Assembly (NCBI GenBank): GCA_015680685.1
Contig: MNCI01009376.1
Location: forward strand, 659,669-723,668
Origin: Gnetum montanum
Lineage: Eukaryota > Streptophyta > Gnetopsida > Gnetales > Gnetaceae
Direction of reading: 5' to 3'
DNA: 64,000 nucleotides
In this document: positions 11,131 to 23,291 of the stretch, piece after piece
Position numbering within the stretch: the stretch's first letter is position 1
Layout of the letters: every line of letters starts with the position of its first letter
Notes under the pieces: model-generated
What the model saw: only the letters and a program-made list of their open reading frames with translations
Databases searched by the model: none
Told to the model about the DNA's origin: nothing
Position numbers and translations under genes: made by a program

Positions 11131-11510
11131 ACAAGTGCTCCAAAGGCCATACTACAAGTTTAAGGTCCTAGTAGACCATGAATCTAGTTTAAGATCTTGG
11201 CAGATCGTCGTGTGCTAGTTTATAGTCCTAGAAGACTATTGTGTGCCAATTTAGCATCATGGTAGATTAGTTATTGTGCCAGTTTAATGTCGTAGTAGAA
11301 AAGCTGCTATGCCAATTTAGTGTCATGATCCAAGGACAAGTTGTGCCAATTTATAATCATAGTGGACTATCATGATAGTTTTAGCATCATAGCAGATGAA
11401 TGTTGTGTTAGTTTTATCATCATGGTAGACATGCTATGCTAGTTTATAGTCATAGCATATTACTATGCCAGTTTTAGCATCATGGTGGATGAGTGCTTAC
11501 CTTTTTGGAT
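11131..11510 (-). repeat. Degenerate tandem array, unit roughly 50-60 bp
   Basis: Phrases like TGCCAGTTTAGCATCATGG and GTAGACTA recur about seven times. The unit resembles a diverged form of the neighbouring ATGGCCTAAAACTAG array. Confidence 0.7.
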
Positions 11511-11689
11511 CAATGTGTGTGCTACATGCTAGGTGTGCTCATGCATAGCCATGTTGTGTTCCTATAACATCCTGAAAAATCAAATAGAAAAACATAAAGT
11601 AGAAACTACCTCACAAAGTTAATGTGCACAAATGGAAAAAACAATGCCATAAAGTTTTCCTATGTATGTGGGTCGTTAGCAAGGTAAGC

Positions 11690-12015
11690 ATGCTTGTGAT
11701 AGTTTTAGGCCTCAGTAAGCTATGTGCATGCCATTTTTATGTCTTAGTAGACCACTGTGATAGAATTCAAAGTGGTAGTTTTAGGGTTGTTCTTGGTTGC
11801 AACGATAGTTTAAGGCCATTTTGAGCATCATGTTTCTAGTTTTGGGTCATTTTTGGTCACATAGACTACTAGTTTAAGGCCATTTCAGGCCATGGCAAGG
11901 GGATTGATAGTTTTAGGCCATTCCAAGCCATAGATGCTAATTTAAAACCATGGCAAGCCAAGGATGCTTGTTTAAGGCCATGGTGGAACATAGCGATAGT
12001 TTTTTCTTTTGTAGT
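11690..12015 (-). repeat. Tandem array of ATGGCCTTAAACTAG units downstream of element A protease
   Basis: Read on the minus strand, the units (CCATGGCCTTAAACAAGCAT and variants) match the arrays of H at 1,838-2,185. They lie at the same place relative to protease, so the array was present in the common ancestor of these elements. Confidence 0.8.
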
Positions 12016-12249
12016 TTTAGTTTTTTTATGATTTTTATGGGTTTTGAAGTTTTCCATGCATTAATCTAAGTGGATAAATGTGTAAAAAAAGTAAATAAAT
12101 GCATAAACAAAGTAAAGAGATTCATAATATAAGCAAGTAGGCTAAATGTAAATGCATAAACAAATGCAATGCAAGAGAAAGTCAAAAATGCATGGCATGT
12201 AGTAGTAAAGGGTAGGTAGGCAACTAGCACATTCCAGGCTAAGGGGATC

Positions 12250-12960
12250 CCTTGGTTGCATAGTTACTTCCTAATTTTGTGTGGATAGCTGGTGCATAGG
12301 GCTTAGGGTATGCTACGTTGAAGGGCGATTGTGCCCACAAAGTGTCCTCTAAGAGTTCATTAGCTTCCATTGCTCATTTGAGTGTGTCAACCTTATGCAC
12401 TACATTGTCTACCATAGGTGCATCATCAAGAAATTAAACCCCTAACCCTTGCTCCATCTCTATGTTATTGATGGTCAAAGAGGTTGTGTTATCATCATGG
12501 ATGATAACTTGACAACCTCTATATGGAAGGTGGATCTTCTGGTGAATTGGAGAGGAAATGACTTGTAACTAGGCCAGCTAGCGCTTGCCATATATTAGGT
12601 TAGAGTTGGGCATTTCCTCTATGATGGTAAATTCTTTAGTGGTGGGGAATTGCTCCCCTACCATGAAGGCTATGGTTATCATGCCCTTGACAGTGATATG
12701 TGATCCATTGAAGGATTTCAAGCATGCAGTTTTCATTGGCCTAATCTAGTCTATGAGGCCTAGCTTGTCGATGATGATAAATAGTATTGCGTGTGTTGCT
12801 GCACCATCATTGATGTGCACTCTACGAATCTTGCATTACCCAACATGTATGGTAATAAACATTAGAGCTATGATGACCTCCCCTCACTCAAGGTTGATCT
12901 TGATTACCTCATCACAAAACTCTAGGGATGTTGAACCTGATTCTTGTGGTGCTGGGGGCA
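12250..12960 (-). pseudogene. Element A protease, decayed
   Basis: On the minus strand the frame reads VHINDGAATHAI (about 12,800-12,820), the catalytic Asp-Gly-Ala region, followed by LKSFNGSHITVKGMI and, about 70 residues on, NSNLIYGKR, equivalent to FNLILGRP in H and I. IHQKIHLPYRG matches the IHQEIHLPYKG of I. The frame ends near 12,250. A TAG and other stops interrupt it. Confidence 0.85.
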
Positions 12961-15739
12961 ACATCATACCATAGATGGCATTCTCATCTATATGGATGTC
13001 CTCCATAATAGAAATGAAGGCCAACATGCACGCCAATGCTTCCCGATGGGCAAATGAGATCATGACTAGATCATATAAGCTCAACATTGTGTTTTTTTTT
13101 TGTTTGAGCACTTGCTTGACCTAGGCTAATGTATCTACAAAGTCATTATCATTGATTGTTGTGTTGGCCTTGGCCTTTTCCATGCAGCCTAAGAGATGGA
13201 TCTCTCATGGAGTGGACTTGAGCTTGATTTTCTTGGCCTATTTGGGGGCCCTAGTGCTTGGTTGTTGCTTACTGGTCATGGCCTTTTCAATTACTTCAAC
13301 CATGGGGATTGCAAAGATAGGAACCAAATTTGATAGATCAAGAACTTTTTGGTCTCATTTTTGCCTAGCTATTTCATCTACAAGGTGATCATTAGGCCTC
13401 TTGCATTTCCATTTAGTGGGTCTACCCATGTTGCTAGTGGGGTCAACCCTAGGACAAGAAGGGGATGATGTGTTGCCCACTACTGGGCTTTAGGTAGGTG
13501 AGGGTCTAGCACATTGTGGCACCCTAATGACAAACAACTATTGAGTAGTTATTGTTACAACCTACTATGGGACCTTAACCATGAAGGATGTTGTGGGTGC
13601 CCGAGGTGATGCTCTAAGAACAAAGAGGGGCCTCGAGCTCATGGAGACTGAGGGGACCCTTGCACTACTAAAAGGCACTTGGACCATAAAAGGATACTAC
13701 ACTAGTTTGGACTTGCTACCCATGCTAATGATGTTTAGGATGTAGGCAATGTTGTCTATGTTGGATTGGCTTTGGGGCCTAACCAGGTTTATTGTGTCAA
13801 GCACTAGTTCACCCCTATCTATCATCCTTCGCAAATCATCTTGCAAAGCTCAATAGAAGTTTGTACTATGATCGAATAATTGGTGGTAATGACAAAATTG
13901 GTCTAGCCTAAAGTGTTGTGGACCAAGGGCTCATTTGATGCTGTTGAGGTAGGATTCCTTAGTAGCTAGCAATATCTATCATGCCTTTTGAGGGCATCCT
14001 CAAACACTTGCTTCTGTTAGATTTGCCCAACTTTTAGTAATTGATCCAACAACTCTAAGCATTTTAGTGGTAATGGGGTATAATTTGAGTGATCCTTGCA
14101 CTCAAAGTTGGACCTTGGAGTGCCCTATGCTATGGCCACTGCAAATGTGGATGGGCTAGTTGCCTAGGTGCTAGAGTTTTTGGCTTTGTAAGCTTGGACT
14201 TTGGGCTACTTAGCCGTCTATTCTTGATTGGTTGCTTTAGCATGTGTGACTATTGTTTCCGCTATTGCATTTTTCTTCTTTTCATGCTAGTCTTTTCCGC
14301 TATTGGACTTTTGGCTTTGTAAGGATTGCAGGCCTAAGTAGTACCATTTTGATTTGATGAAGTCATTAACTACATGCTTGAAGATGGTCAAAAGATGCAT
14401 CTTAGCTATTGACTCTTAAATTTTGTTCAACAAGGCACTCCAGCACTGGATAATTTTTTGTACAGGCTCTAAGAGGTCCTACTTAATTTACATTAGCTGG
14501 TCCAAGGTTGCTTCTAGCTTCAAGTTGTACCTAAAGTGTATCACAAACTAGCTTAAGAGTACTTCCAAAGATAAAATAGAACCTCTAGGCAATGCTCAGT
14601 ACTAGTATAAGGATTTTCTAGTTAGTGACATAGCAAAAATCCATATGATGGTGTGTGGCCATGCTTGCAATAATAGGCATTTGGACCTGAATGTGACTAG
14701 GTGTGCGTTGGGGTCCCCTTCACCATTGTACTTGGTGAGTTAAGAAAACAGGACCCTAGTTGGTAGAGTTAGGGGTGGAACATTAGGACTTATGAGATCA
14801 TCCTAGTAGAAGTCCACCAGCTTGATAGTTTTAGAGGAAGAAACTTGAGTCACTTGACCTCCTCCATCAAACTTTGGATCAGCTAGAATGCTTGATCCAA
14901 GTTTTGAGATGTGCTAACTGATTGCATTAGCTATGCTATCTATTGTCTTGGTTGTATGGCCTAGTGCTAGATTTCTAGTTGTGGAGCCACACAATGCAAT
15001 TGATGCATTGGCTATGCCATGGGCATCGTGACTAGGGGAAGCCACACATGTGTGGGTTGGATTAACATCGAGGGCACCAACAAAATAGGCAAGACACAGG
15101 ATGCTTGAGTCATTTGGGGCCTAGAGATGACCCCTGCATGAATGTAGGGTTAAGTTGGCATGGTTACTGCTAATAACGATGGCTATGCATGTTGAGAAAA
15201 TTCCATGAAGGGTAAGTGGAATGGAGTTGTTGCATCATATTGCATTTGATGCATTATCACTACAAGTGTCATCCTAGCCATGTAGTGGGAAGGTGATGCT
15301 GGTGTTATAACTATCTCGGGGAGGATGGGTGAACTAAACTAAGGAGGGTCCAAACTAGGGAGTGATTATTGGAAGACAATGTAAAAGGGACTCTCATGTT
15401 CAGGTGAGCTTCAAACTCATCTTCTTTCTCCTGTAAGGCTTCCTCATAGTTTGTACCTACGTCATGCTCATTTTCTTAGATGAGCTAGGATAACAATCGA
15501 TGGTGGGACTCTGTGAATGGGATGATGTCAAATGAGGAAGGAATATACTCTCTTTCATCCTAGTGCATTAGTTCAAAGTCTTGTTTTGCCTCAATGTCTA
15601 GGTGATTTAGGGGTAACCCTACTTGAATCTTTGCACATAGGAAGTTGTATTATTCATTGCTAAGGGATTGCCTAGTTCCTACCATGGTAAAGGTGTCAAG
15701 TATGCTTGACACTGACGTGGAAGGTTGATCTGGATTCAT
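12961..15739 (-). pseudogene. Element A gag, decayed
   Basis: An ATG at 15,739 opens a minus-strand frame. It contains REYIPSSFDIIPFT (matching KEYIPSSYDQIKLT in I), then the gag core KYNGEGDPNAHLVTF near 14,700 (family pattern KYDGxGDPxxHL), and further on DHSTNF and DDLRRMIDRGELVLD near 13,850, the C-terminal gag segment found also in I. Before protease is LYDLVMISFAHREALACML, again shared. No CCHC zinc knuckle was seen. Several stops and shifts; gag would form the particle and bind element RNA. Confidence 0.85.
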
Positions 15740-15774
15740 GGTCATAGATTGAGTGGTGAAAGAGAGAGCTACGA

Positions 15775-15890
15775 GTTACTAGTTGCTAAAAATGGCTAAC
15801 TCTAGAAACCACAGAAAAATGGCTAAGTTAGGAAACTGTAGAAAAATGACTAACTTTGGAAACTATAGAAAAATGGCTAACTGTAGAGAC
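15775..15890 (-). repeat. Leader tandem repeats, unit about 32 bp
   Basis: Four degenerate copies of AGAAAAATGGCTAACT...GAAACYA lie between the PBS and gag of element A. Confidence 0.75.
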
Positions 15891-16130
15891 TACACTTTCT
15901 ATGCTAAGAGCTAATTATGCTCTCCATAGTCTACGCTCTTCACCAACTATGCTCTCTACACTAAGAGAATGGATACTTAGAAAAATAGTGGAGCAATGTG
16001 ATTTGGGTTACCATGCAAGGTCCCGGGGGGACCATCTACAGGGTCCAATCTACACCAATGGGTTGATAGAAAACTACGATGTAGAGAGCATGTCAGAAAA
16101 TCACAATAGAGTCTAAAAAAGTGGTTTGTC

Positions 16131-16146
16131 CCTCCTTCTAGCACCA
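16131..16146 (-). promoter_or_regulatory. Element A primer binding site
   Basis: On minus, TGGTGCTAGAAGGAGG begins five bases (GTTTC) inside the 5' LTR. It starts TGG as expected for the complement of a tRNA 3' CCA end. The matching tRNA was not identified. Confidence 0.7.
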
Positions 16147-16151
16147 GAAAC

Positions 16152-17937
16152 TATAATGACCAAAAACGTCAATGGTTGGAATCACCAAGGAGTCAACGGA
16201 TGCATAGCCTAACCCTGAGTCCATGTGAGGGCCCTCTAAAGGTGGAGATAGGGTGCCTTGAATAGTCTTGTTGATCATACAGGGACTTACCAAATTCCAT
16301 GCCAAACGATGATAAGTTTTTAAGTGGTGTTCATGGTGTTAACGATGTTGATGGTGTTAGTGCGTCAATGGTGTTAATGGTGTTACCAGTGTAGAGTGTA
16401 GTCATGGGTGCTCGAGGGGGCTGGTGCAGTCAAGGATTTCAGCAAAAATAAGGATGTCGTCATGAGGAGACTACAGCTTGAGCATTTTTGGAGTGTGACC
16501 ACATGTTTAAAGTAGAAAAAATGCAAAGAAAATGCAAGAAATATAAGAGAGAAAAATAGAACACCACCCCAAATGGGGTTGAGGGTAGTTAACACCAAAA
16601 GGAATTAGAAGGTACATGGTGTACAATAGGTGTAGTGAAGAGCATAGTCATAGTCCGAATGGTGTTGGGCCATGAAGTCTGGCACTCGTTGCAATGTTTG
16701 TGCCTGCTAGGTTGGCTAACATAGTGTACCATGGGCGATGGTGTTCTATTGGGCTACGGTAGGGCTACGTTGTCTACAACTTTACCTCTCTCTAGTTTGC
16801 TAGTGTGCTTTTGGGTCTCGTTCACCCAAAAAATGCCAAAATGCCAAAGTAATGTACCTTTGGGTCTCATTCATCCAAAATGCCAAAATGCCAAACCACC
16901 AAGATGCTAACACCCAAAATTTTCCAACCAAAAAAATGCCAACATTTAAATTTGCCAACCCCTAAAACATAGATGGTGGGGGTATTTATGAGATTAGCAT
17001 TACCAAAAAATGCGAGACAAGCACCACATGGTAGTTAGACGATTAGGACTACATTGTACCCCAACTATGCTCTCCACTAAAGCAAGTGACGTTATGATTT
17101 GGTGTGCTCCAATGGACTTTGTGAGATTACTAGACTATGACTATGCTACCAATTGCATGTTCATGTGCCGAAAAGACCACAATGTACCTCAAAAAATGCA
17201 AAAAAAAAATGCAACTTTGGAGACTATGGTTCAAGACTACATTATCCACTATCTCAAGTGGGGTTGAGTGTAGTTACAATTTGGGGCCAAAGGGGGATGC
17301 AAAAAGAAGCATGATACTTGCTAAAGATGTATTGAAGCTAAGTTGCATGTTGGTGTTGCATTGTGGAGGCCTTTGGAGGCTATTTTGGCTATCTATACTA
17401 GACCATGCTCTAAACTAAGGGAGAGTGTAGTCCAACACTTAGAAAAATTTTGGGCATGTGCTAACTATGCTTAACTATGCTCTAGGCTGGTGGAGAGTGT
17501 ACTCTCAACAATTAGAAAAATCTACCAAAAATGTCCCTTGATGCTGACTACACTTGACAAAGCTCTAGTCTACTAGAGAGCATAGTCTCAACAATTAGAA
17601 AAATCTATAGCAGCTCACTTGACACTTGGAAAAATTTGCGAAGCTGGTTGTTGTATTGACTATGCTCTCTACTAAGCTAACTATGCTCTGGGGCAGTGGA
17701 GAGCATAATCCCAACACTTAGAAAAAATTTTAGCAAGTGGCCTCATTCAAACACTTAGACAAATTTGCAAAAAATTGGTTTTTGGAGCTTACTACACTCT
17801 TCACTGGGCTAACTTCACTCTGGGGTAGTGGAGAGCATAGTCCCGACACTTAGAAAAAATTGCAAAAAGTGGCCTCATTTGGACACTTAAGAAAATTTAC
17901 AATCAAGATGCCATAGCCCAAATTTGATGGTGTTTCA
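16152..17937 (-). repeat. Element A 5' LTR
   Basis: Direct repeat of 8,224-10,033 with similar length, sharing start, end and internal GAGCATAGTC repeats. The terminal TG (plus view) has become TA at 16,152. Substitutions between the LTRs are frequent, so the insertion is old. Confidence 0.93.
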
Positions 17938-17942
17938 ATTCA

Positions 17943-19242
17943 CATCACACACAACATTAAGAACAACTTTATAGCCTCCATCAATACCACCCCTACAAGC
18001 GAATGGTATGACAATATCATGTTTTACCTTATGCATGATGAATCTCCACAAGGCCTAACTACTTCTCAAAAGAATGTTGTAAGTAAAATAATCAAAATAT
18101 TATGTTACTATAGGTAATAACACATTATGTCAATGGTCCTATGATGCCACCATATTGTTAGTGTGCTTGGGAAAAACTAAAGCCCACATAGTCCTTGAGC
18201 AAGTTCATGAGCGTATATGTGGAGGACATATAGGACCTACAGCCATGGCCACTAAGATTAGATGACTAGACTATTATTATCCCTAATACAAAACAACTAC
18301 CTATAGAAGGTTAAAACTTATAACACTTATTTATGGTAAAGCAACTCGATACATGTACCACCAACTGAGTTACACATCACTTAGATAACCTGGCCATTTC
18401 AATGGTGGGGATTGAATATCATTTGACCTATAATGCCTAATTCTTCCCCATGACATATTTTCATCATCACTACAACCAAATACTTTACAAAGTGGCTTGA
18501 AGCTATTCCCCTAAGGAAAGAAGCATCTCAACAAGTCTGCAAATTCATATTGAATAACATAGTAGCCCATTTCAACATACCTATGACCATGGTCACATAC
18601 AATGGACCATAGTTTAGCAACTAAAAGCCAAACAACTTTTATCATGACCTAGAAATTAAGCATTTCCTTTCATCATCATACTACCCCCAAGTCAATGTAA
18701 AAGCTAAAGCTAGCAACAAGGCCATCATAAACTTACTTAAAAAGATGCTGAACAATAGCAAATACAAGTGGCATGAGCAACTTGTTTATGTGCTTTGGAC
18801 CTATGAAACAACCTATCAAACTATACCTAATGTAACTTCATATATCCTACTTTATGATTCTAAAGTTATTTTACCTCTTTAATTATAGGTTCCATCATTA
18901 AGAGTAGCCCTATCGAACTTCATCAATGATGAACAGAATAAGGAGTTGTGCACCATGGACCTAGACTCAATGAAGGAGCAATGAGTATGAATGCTTGCTC
19001 ACATTGAGTTATACCAGGAGAGATAGAAAAAATAGCACTACTATGACCTAAACAAATAGAAGATCAAGAATGAATACCTAGTCCTCAAAGCTTTCCATGA
19101 GCATGTAGACAAATTCTTAGCCAATTGGAAAGGGCCTTTCTTAATCACCAAGGCCTATTACAATGGATCCTTCAAAATAGTAGACATGAATAGAAATGAA
19201 TTAGCCAATTTGGTTAATCATTTCTATCTAAAACCTTATTAA
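17943..19242 (+). pseudogene. Element H integrase, decayed
   Basis: After the element A insertion the pol frame resumes. It shows the zinc-binding region (VLEQVHERICGGHIGPTAM, about 18,200), then the catalytic core with TKWLEAIPLRKEA (about 18,490), TYNGPQF (about 18,597), YYPQVNVKAKASNKAI (about 18,685) and WTYETTYQTIPNVTSY. The C-terminal segment GPFLITKAYYNGSFKIVD, then LVNHFYLKPY with TAA at 19,240-19,242, is the usual end of Tat/Athila pol. Many TAG stops. It would insert element DNA into the genome. Confidence 0.9.
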
Positions 19243-20307
19243 TAAATTTTTTTGTAAGTACCAACATTTGCATACTCAAGCATAGTGACCAATAAGAAGT
19301 AAGCCAAAATTCTTTTCTTTACCTTTTTTTGCACAATAAATGGACTAAAAAACTTTGTAACAACTATAATGTAAGATGCATAATCCTTTTGGGTGTAATG
19401 ATTATAACCTTCAATGGCCTAGTTTGCTAGTTCTTTCATGTAGACCTATGCATTATATTGTGATAAAATGTTTTACTTGTCTTGTTTTGATGGTTCTCTT
19501 GGATTTGTGCTCATACAATAAAGCTTGAAGTCATCGCAAAGGTGTAACTCATTACATCATCAAGTCACGATGTAACCTTGATGCATAAGATTTAGTAAGT
19601 TTTTCCTCCTTCCAAGAGATGCTTATTCCATTTTACTCCTATTATCTCATCTTGAGCCCAAATCCATAGCCTAATTATGAACTTCCTTATACCAAACAAC
19701 AATGGTAACCTATGTTTGACATTAATGCATTATGGCCATTTGGTATCTCCTTCTTCATGCTCCACCATCAAGTATGTTGGATGTAACACATCTCATTCAA
19801 TAGGAAAGCTAAATCAAACTTGGCCTTGGCAATGAAGTCCAATGAAGGTTTTATCACCAAAAAAATTAAGAAGCAAATTGCCAAGAAGCCACACATCCAA
19901 GCAGGACCAAAAGACCAACCAATGGCTTCAAACATGCAAAGGGAGAAGCCTAAAGGCCAAATTAACCTTGGAGTGAGGTGTTGGTTCCTCAAAAATATTA
20001 TTGAGCTACCAATACTTCAAAGCACAAACCGTAAAAACATTATTGATTATTCAACATGTCAATGTCATATTGTAGCGATGATGTCAACCTATGCAACTCA
20101 TTGTTAACCATCATGGCCATTGCTTTGTGACCAAATATAACCTACAAATTTTTATCACTTCATCATAGCCATATCCCATTATCACAAGAACTCTTTGGCA
20201 TGGTTCAACACTACAAGATCAACCATAAAGATGAAATGTTGGTGATGGACCTGCAATGGTATTTTGTATTCTTTATTACTATCTCTCAAGTCAATCCTCC
20301 AAACATC
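19243..20307 (+). other. Element H 3' noncoding region
   Basis: About 1.1 kb between pol and PPT. Two overlapping open frames on opposite strands (19,768-20,107) have no recognisable homology and are not annotated as genes. No antisense gene like that at 2,475-3,791 is seen here. Confidence 0.6.
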
Positions 20308-20323
20308 AACAAAGGGGAACCAA
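20308..20323 (+). promoter_or_regulatory. Element H polypurine tract
   Basis: AACAAAGGGGAACCAA directly precedes TGAAACACTACC, the LTR start; compare the PPT of element A. Confidence 0.8.
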
Positions 20324-21616
20324 TGAAACACTACCAAAAAATACATGTTGTATCTTATAATCTTTACTATCCAACTTGAGGCAAGAATTTATTGTAAATG
20401 TAAGGTTTGTGGTCCTTAAGCTACAATCTTTCATACTTTAAGTTTTTGGGACTAAAAGATGCCTCATAAGTTGCTATTGCCTCACTTACCAAGTGGGAAA
20501 AGGGCTATTATATCTATATATGAGCTTAAGAAGGCTAAAAATACCTTGGGGACTACAAATTTTATATTTTCATGGTTTTTGTAGAGGTATAACCTCAACT
20601 ACGCTAGAACCATCTACCCCCAACATAGATGATGTTGGGTTTTTATCATTTCTTAATAAAACCTGGCGTAGTTACCACAAAAACATGTGTAGCTACAAGA
20701 AAAACATTAGTGTTCTTATTTTTTCCATTTTCTTAGCAATTCCCAGTGTAGTTATAATAGTTTTCTAGTGGTCACAGCATGGTCAATGTACCCATTATGG
20801 ATTTCCAGCAATTGTAGTTTGGCCAGTGTAGTCATCATGATTTTAGGAGAGTCAACAAATGTCAATGTAGTCCTCCAAGGCTAGCATATTTGGGATGAAG
20901 TCTATCATAGTAAAAAAAAGTCCTTTTACTATTTTTATTATATTGTTGGGTTTTTGTGGCCTTGGTGCATCAAAACCTATCACAAATTATCAACTACAAT
21001 ACAAAATCATAGCCATTACACATACAAATAAACACCAATCTATCAATAATCATGGAAGAAATTTGTAGCATGAAATCAGCAACCTAAAACCTATAAAAGC
21101 CAAATGTAAACACCTTATTCAAGTTTCATACTTTAGTAATTTTGAAAAATATAAAACTAGCAATTATACAACCCCATAGTCTTCTTTTGCAACCTTGATC
21201 ACTTTTTAGAGGAAGTTTGTATCTATGCTAGGCATCAAAGACTTCCAATGTAATACAATTACATCAATAGTGGAACACCACTATTTATACCACATGTAAC
21301 CAAATTTGTAGACCTGAATAGAAACTAATAAAGAGTTGTATAATAATTGGAGTTAGGAAGAACCTAGATCATGGAGTTCAATTGTAGAACACGTCTTGCC
21401 TACTCGAACACCCTTCAAGCTCCATCTAAGCCAGTTTCTTGTGCACTTGAGCACACCATTTATACTTCTTGAATGTTACACTTTCATTCAATAAAGTTTT
21501 TAATTCATTTGTAGTTTAGATTTTATTTAAAGTTTAATTTTTTGCTGATTCATTTTTGTTCAAATTAGTAGTTTTATTTTCCTACTTATACTTTGTAGGT
21601 TTCTATGTGATTAACA
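20324..21616 (+). repeat. Element H 3' LTR (right edge approximate)
   Basis: Begins TGAAACACTACC after the PPT. It contains repeated GTGTAGTT/GTAGTC phrases (20,580-20,900), a TATA-like CTATTTATACC near 21,290 and an AATAAA near 21,490, consistent with U3-R-U5. The end at TGATTAACA (21,616) is a guess because the 5' LTR is outside the window. Confidence 0.6.
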
Positions 21617-21744
21617 AGACTGTCTAGGGCCCCTTGGATCATATTTTTTAGAGGCCCTTGGGATCCAAGGTTAGGTTGTTGTAGCCTAGAATTTTTAGTT
21701 TTCTAGTGACTGAATTTTCCAAGCACTACATAAATAAGGTATAG

Positions 21745-22306
21745 GAAAATGTTTCTTTATGATGTTTTGATTAAGTTTTCTATAATCTTCACAAACTCAC
21801 CATATTCCTCCCTTTTATGTACTACCATGATAGGACATACCCACTCATGATCAACTAACGAATAAATAATTCCTTCTTTCCAAAGATTAAAGATTTAATC
21901 TTTAACAATTTATTTTAATGTTTAAGTAATTCTTCTAGGGGGAATTCTAACTAGTTTAACATTTTCTTCTAGATAAATGTGGTGTTGAGATATGTTGGGT
22001 GAAATTCCTTAATGAAGGTCTTCATAACTCCATGCTGATGTCTTAGATTTTCTTTCTAAAACTTCTATTAATCTTATTCCTTTCATACTAGAAATTTAGA
22101 AATTTATTATTAAGGGTTTATTTTTATCAATGAAAATATACTTAACATTATTAGGTAACTCACGAAGTTCCAAAGAATTACTAATTAGTGGTTGAATTAT
22201 TCCTCCCATATTCTCTAATCCCATGTATAAGATTTGGTCCAAAAAATCTTGTCAATATTTTGTAGAAGGATCTAAAGGTTCTTCTTCAAACTTATTTAAT
22301 ACTAAT
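21745..22306 (-). pseudogene. Element C reverse transcriptase, N-terminal part only
   Basis: On minus, LNKFEEEPLDPSTK and LRELPNNVKYIFI (22,300-22,150) match the linker before RT in Athila-type elements. IKGISPxICMHRI-like sequence follows as GISPNISQHHIYLEE, then the RT start WKEGIIYSLVDHEWVCPIMV (about 21,800). The frame fades where DHFPLP-like sequence is expected (RNIFLYLI, about 21,750). No catalytic YxDD is present. Confidence 0.8.
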
Positions 22307-23165
22307 TGATGAGCCATCAATTTGTCAAGCCCCAACATCAAATACCCAATGTTAGAGCTAGGAAGCGATGTTGGATGTCTAATGTCGCCTCCTCTGTGCT
22401 TGCTTATAAATACAACACTTGGGTGCACAGTTGAGATAAATAGATGATGTAGGAAAGATAGTTTTTAGTTTTTGATTTTTGATAGTCTTTCTTAGAGTCT
22501 TGTTATTCCTAGCACATACCCACAGTGTGATGTTTGTAATCATATGGCACCTTTATTCAAGTGTGACATACTTGGACAAGTTACATGACTGGAAATAAAG
22601 ATCGAGATTACTCCCATCATTGTAGCATCCACTTAGATTATTAGTGCTTTTAATTCTTAATTATTTACTATTTTATTTAGTGAAATGTTTCCATATATTA
22701 CTATTTACTATTCTTGTCATTAACTGAAATGCATACACCTTAATCACAAGCATTTAAGTGTAAGTACTTGGTAATCCAGCAATGTATTATTTGGCACACC
22801 CAGTGACATACACTTGGCAATCCCAAAAGTAGCCTCATGAAGTCCAAGATGTATATGGATTATTAAGAGTGGATACTCATCACACGTAGGCTAGTTTAGA
22901 TCTTATTTTCCATTGTTCATTAGCCTAGCTAATTTATCTCTTTATCATCATTAGGAGCAGCATAGAATTAGACATCATATGCCTCACTTTGCACTAAACC
23001 ATATGTAACAAAGCTACCACTAGTCCAAGTAAGAAGATAGTGAACTGCAATCAGAGCATAACAATCTAGATACCACAACTAGTCCGGTCCATGGAATTCG
23101 ACTAGATCATTCGTGAATTCTTGTGATTCATATGGTTCAGCATAGAGGTACCTCATTGCTCATCA
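22307..23165 (+). repeat. Element B 5' LTR
   Basis: Matches 30,799-31,720. Contains a TATA-like CTTATAAATAC near 22,405. It lacks the 80 bp duplication present in the right LTR. Confidence 0.93.
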
Positions 23166-23166
23166 T

Positions 23167-23184
23167 TGGCACTATTGTCAAGGA
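23167..23184 (+). promoter_or_regulatory. Element B primer binding site (tRNA-Asp type, decayed)
   Basis: TGGCACTATTGTCAAGGA begins one base after the LTR. It differs from the usual Athila/gypsy PBS (TGGCGCCGTTGCCGGGGA) at six places, all C-to-T or G-to-A. Confidence 0.75.
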
Positions 23185-23291
23185 TGGTGCTAGTTATCTA
23201 GATCAGTTATATTAAACATGATCAATATAAAGGCATTAACGATATATCTTTCTAAAAAATATTAACTCACACACACCATAAACCAATAACA

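Larger units (their letters stand above)
8224..17937 (-). mobile_element. Element A: Tat-like gag-protease LTR retrotransposon lacking RT, complete ends
   Basis: Two long direct repeats (8,224-10,033 and 16,152-17,937) bound a 6.1 kb interior. The ends are TG...CA (one end mutated to TA), and the 5 bp duplication ATTCA stands at 8,219-8,223 and 17,938-17,942. PBS and PPT place the coding strand on minus. The interior has gag and protease related to H and I plus tandem arrays, but no RT, RNase H or integrase, so it must have depended on enzymes supplied in trans. It inserted into H after H had settled. Confidence 0.93.
1..21616 (+). mobile_element. Element H: Tat/Ogre-like Ty3/gypsy LTR retrotransposon, 5' end off window, interrupted by element A
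   Basis: Read on the + strand, the domains come in the order gag end, protease, long interdomain region, RT, RNase H, second RNase H, integrase, PPT, 3' LTR. Two RNase H domains, the second of archaeal type before the integrase, are known for the Tat lineage, which includes Ogre. A 9.7 kb element (A) interrupts it at 8,224-17,937; omitting A and one ATTCA copy restores a continuous frame. The 5' LTR and most of gag lie outside the window, so LTR divergence and TSD cannot be checked. The right edge (21,616) is a best guess from a terminal CA. All domains carry stops; it is dead. Confidence 0.85.

Noticed and set aside
11131-12015. CRISPR-like regular repeats
   Set aside because: Units are degenerate, contiguous and without unique spacers, in a plant retrotransposon; they are ordinary tandem repeats.
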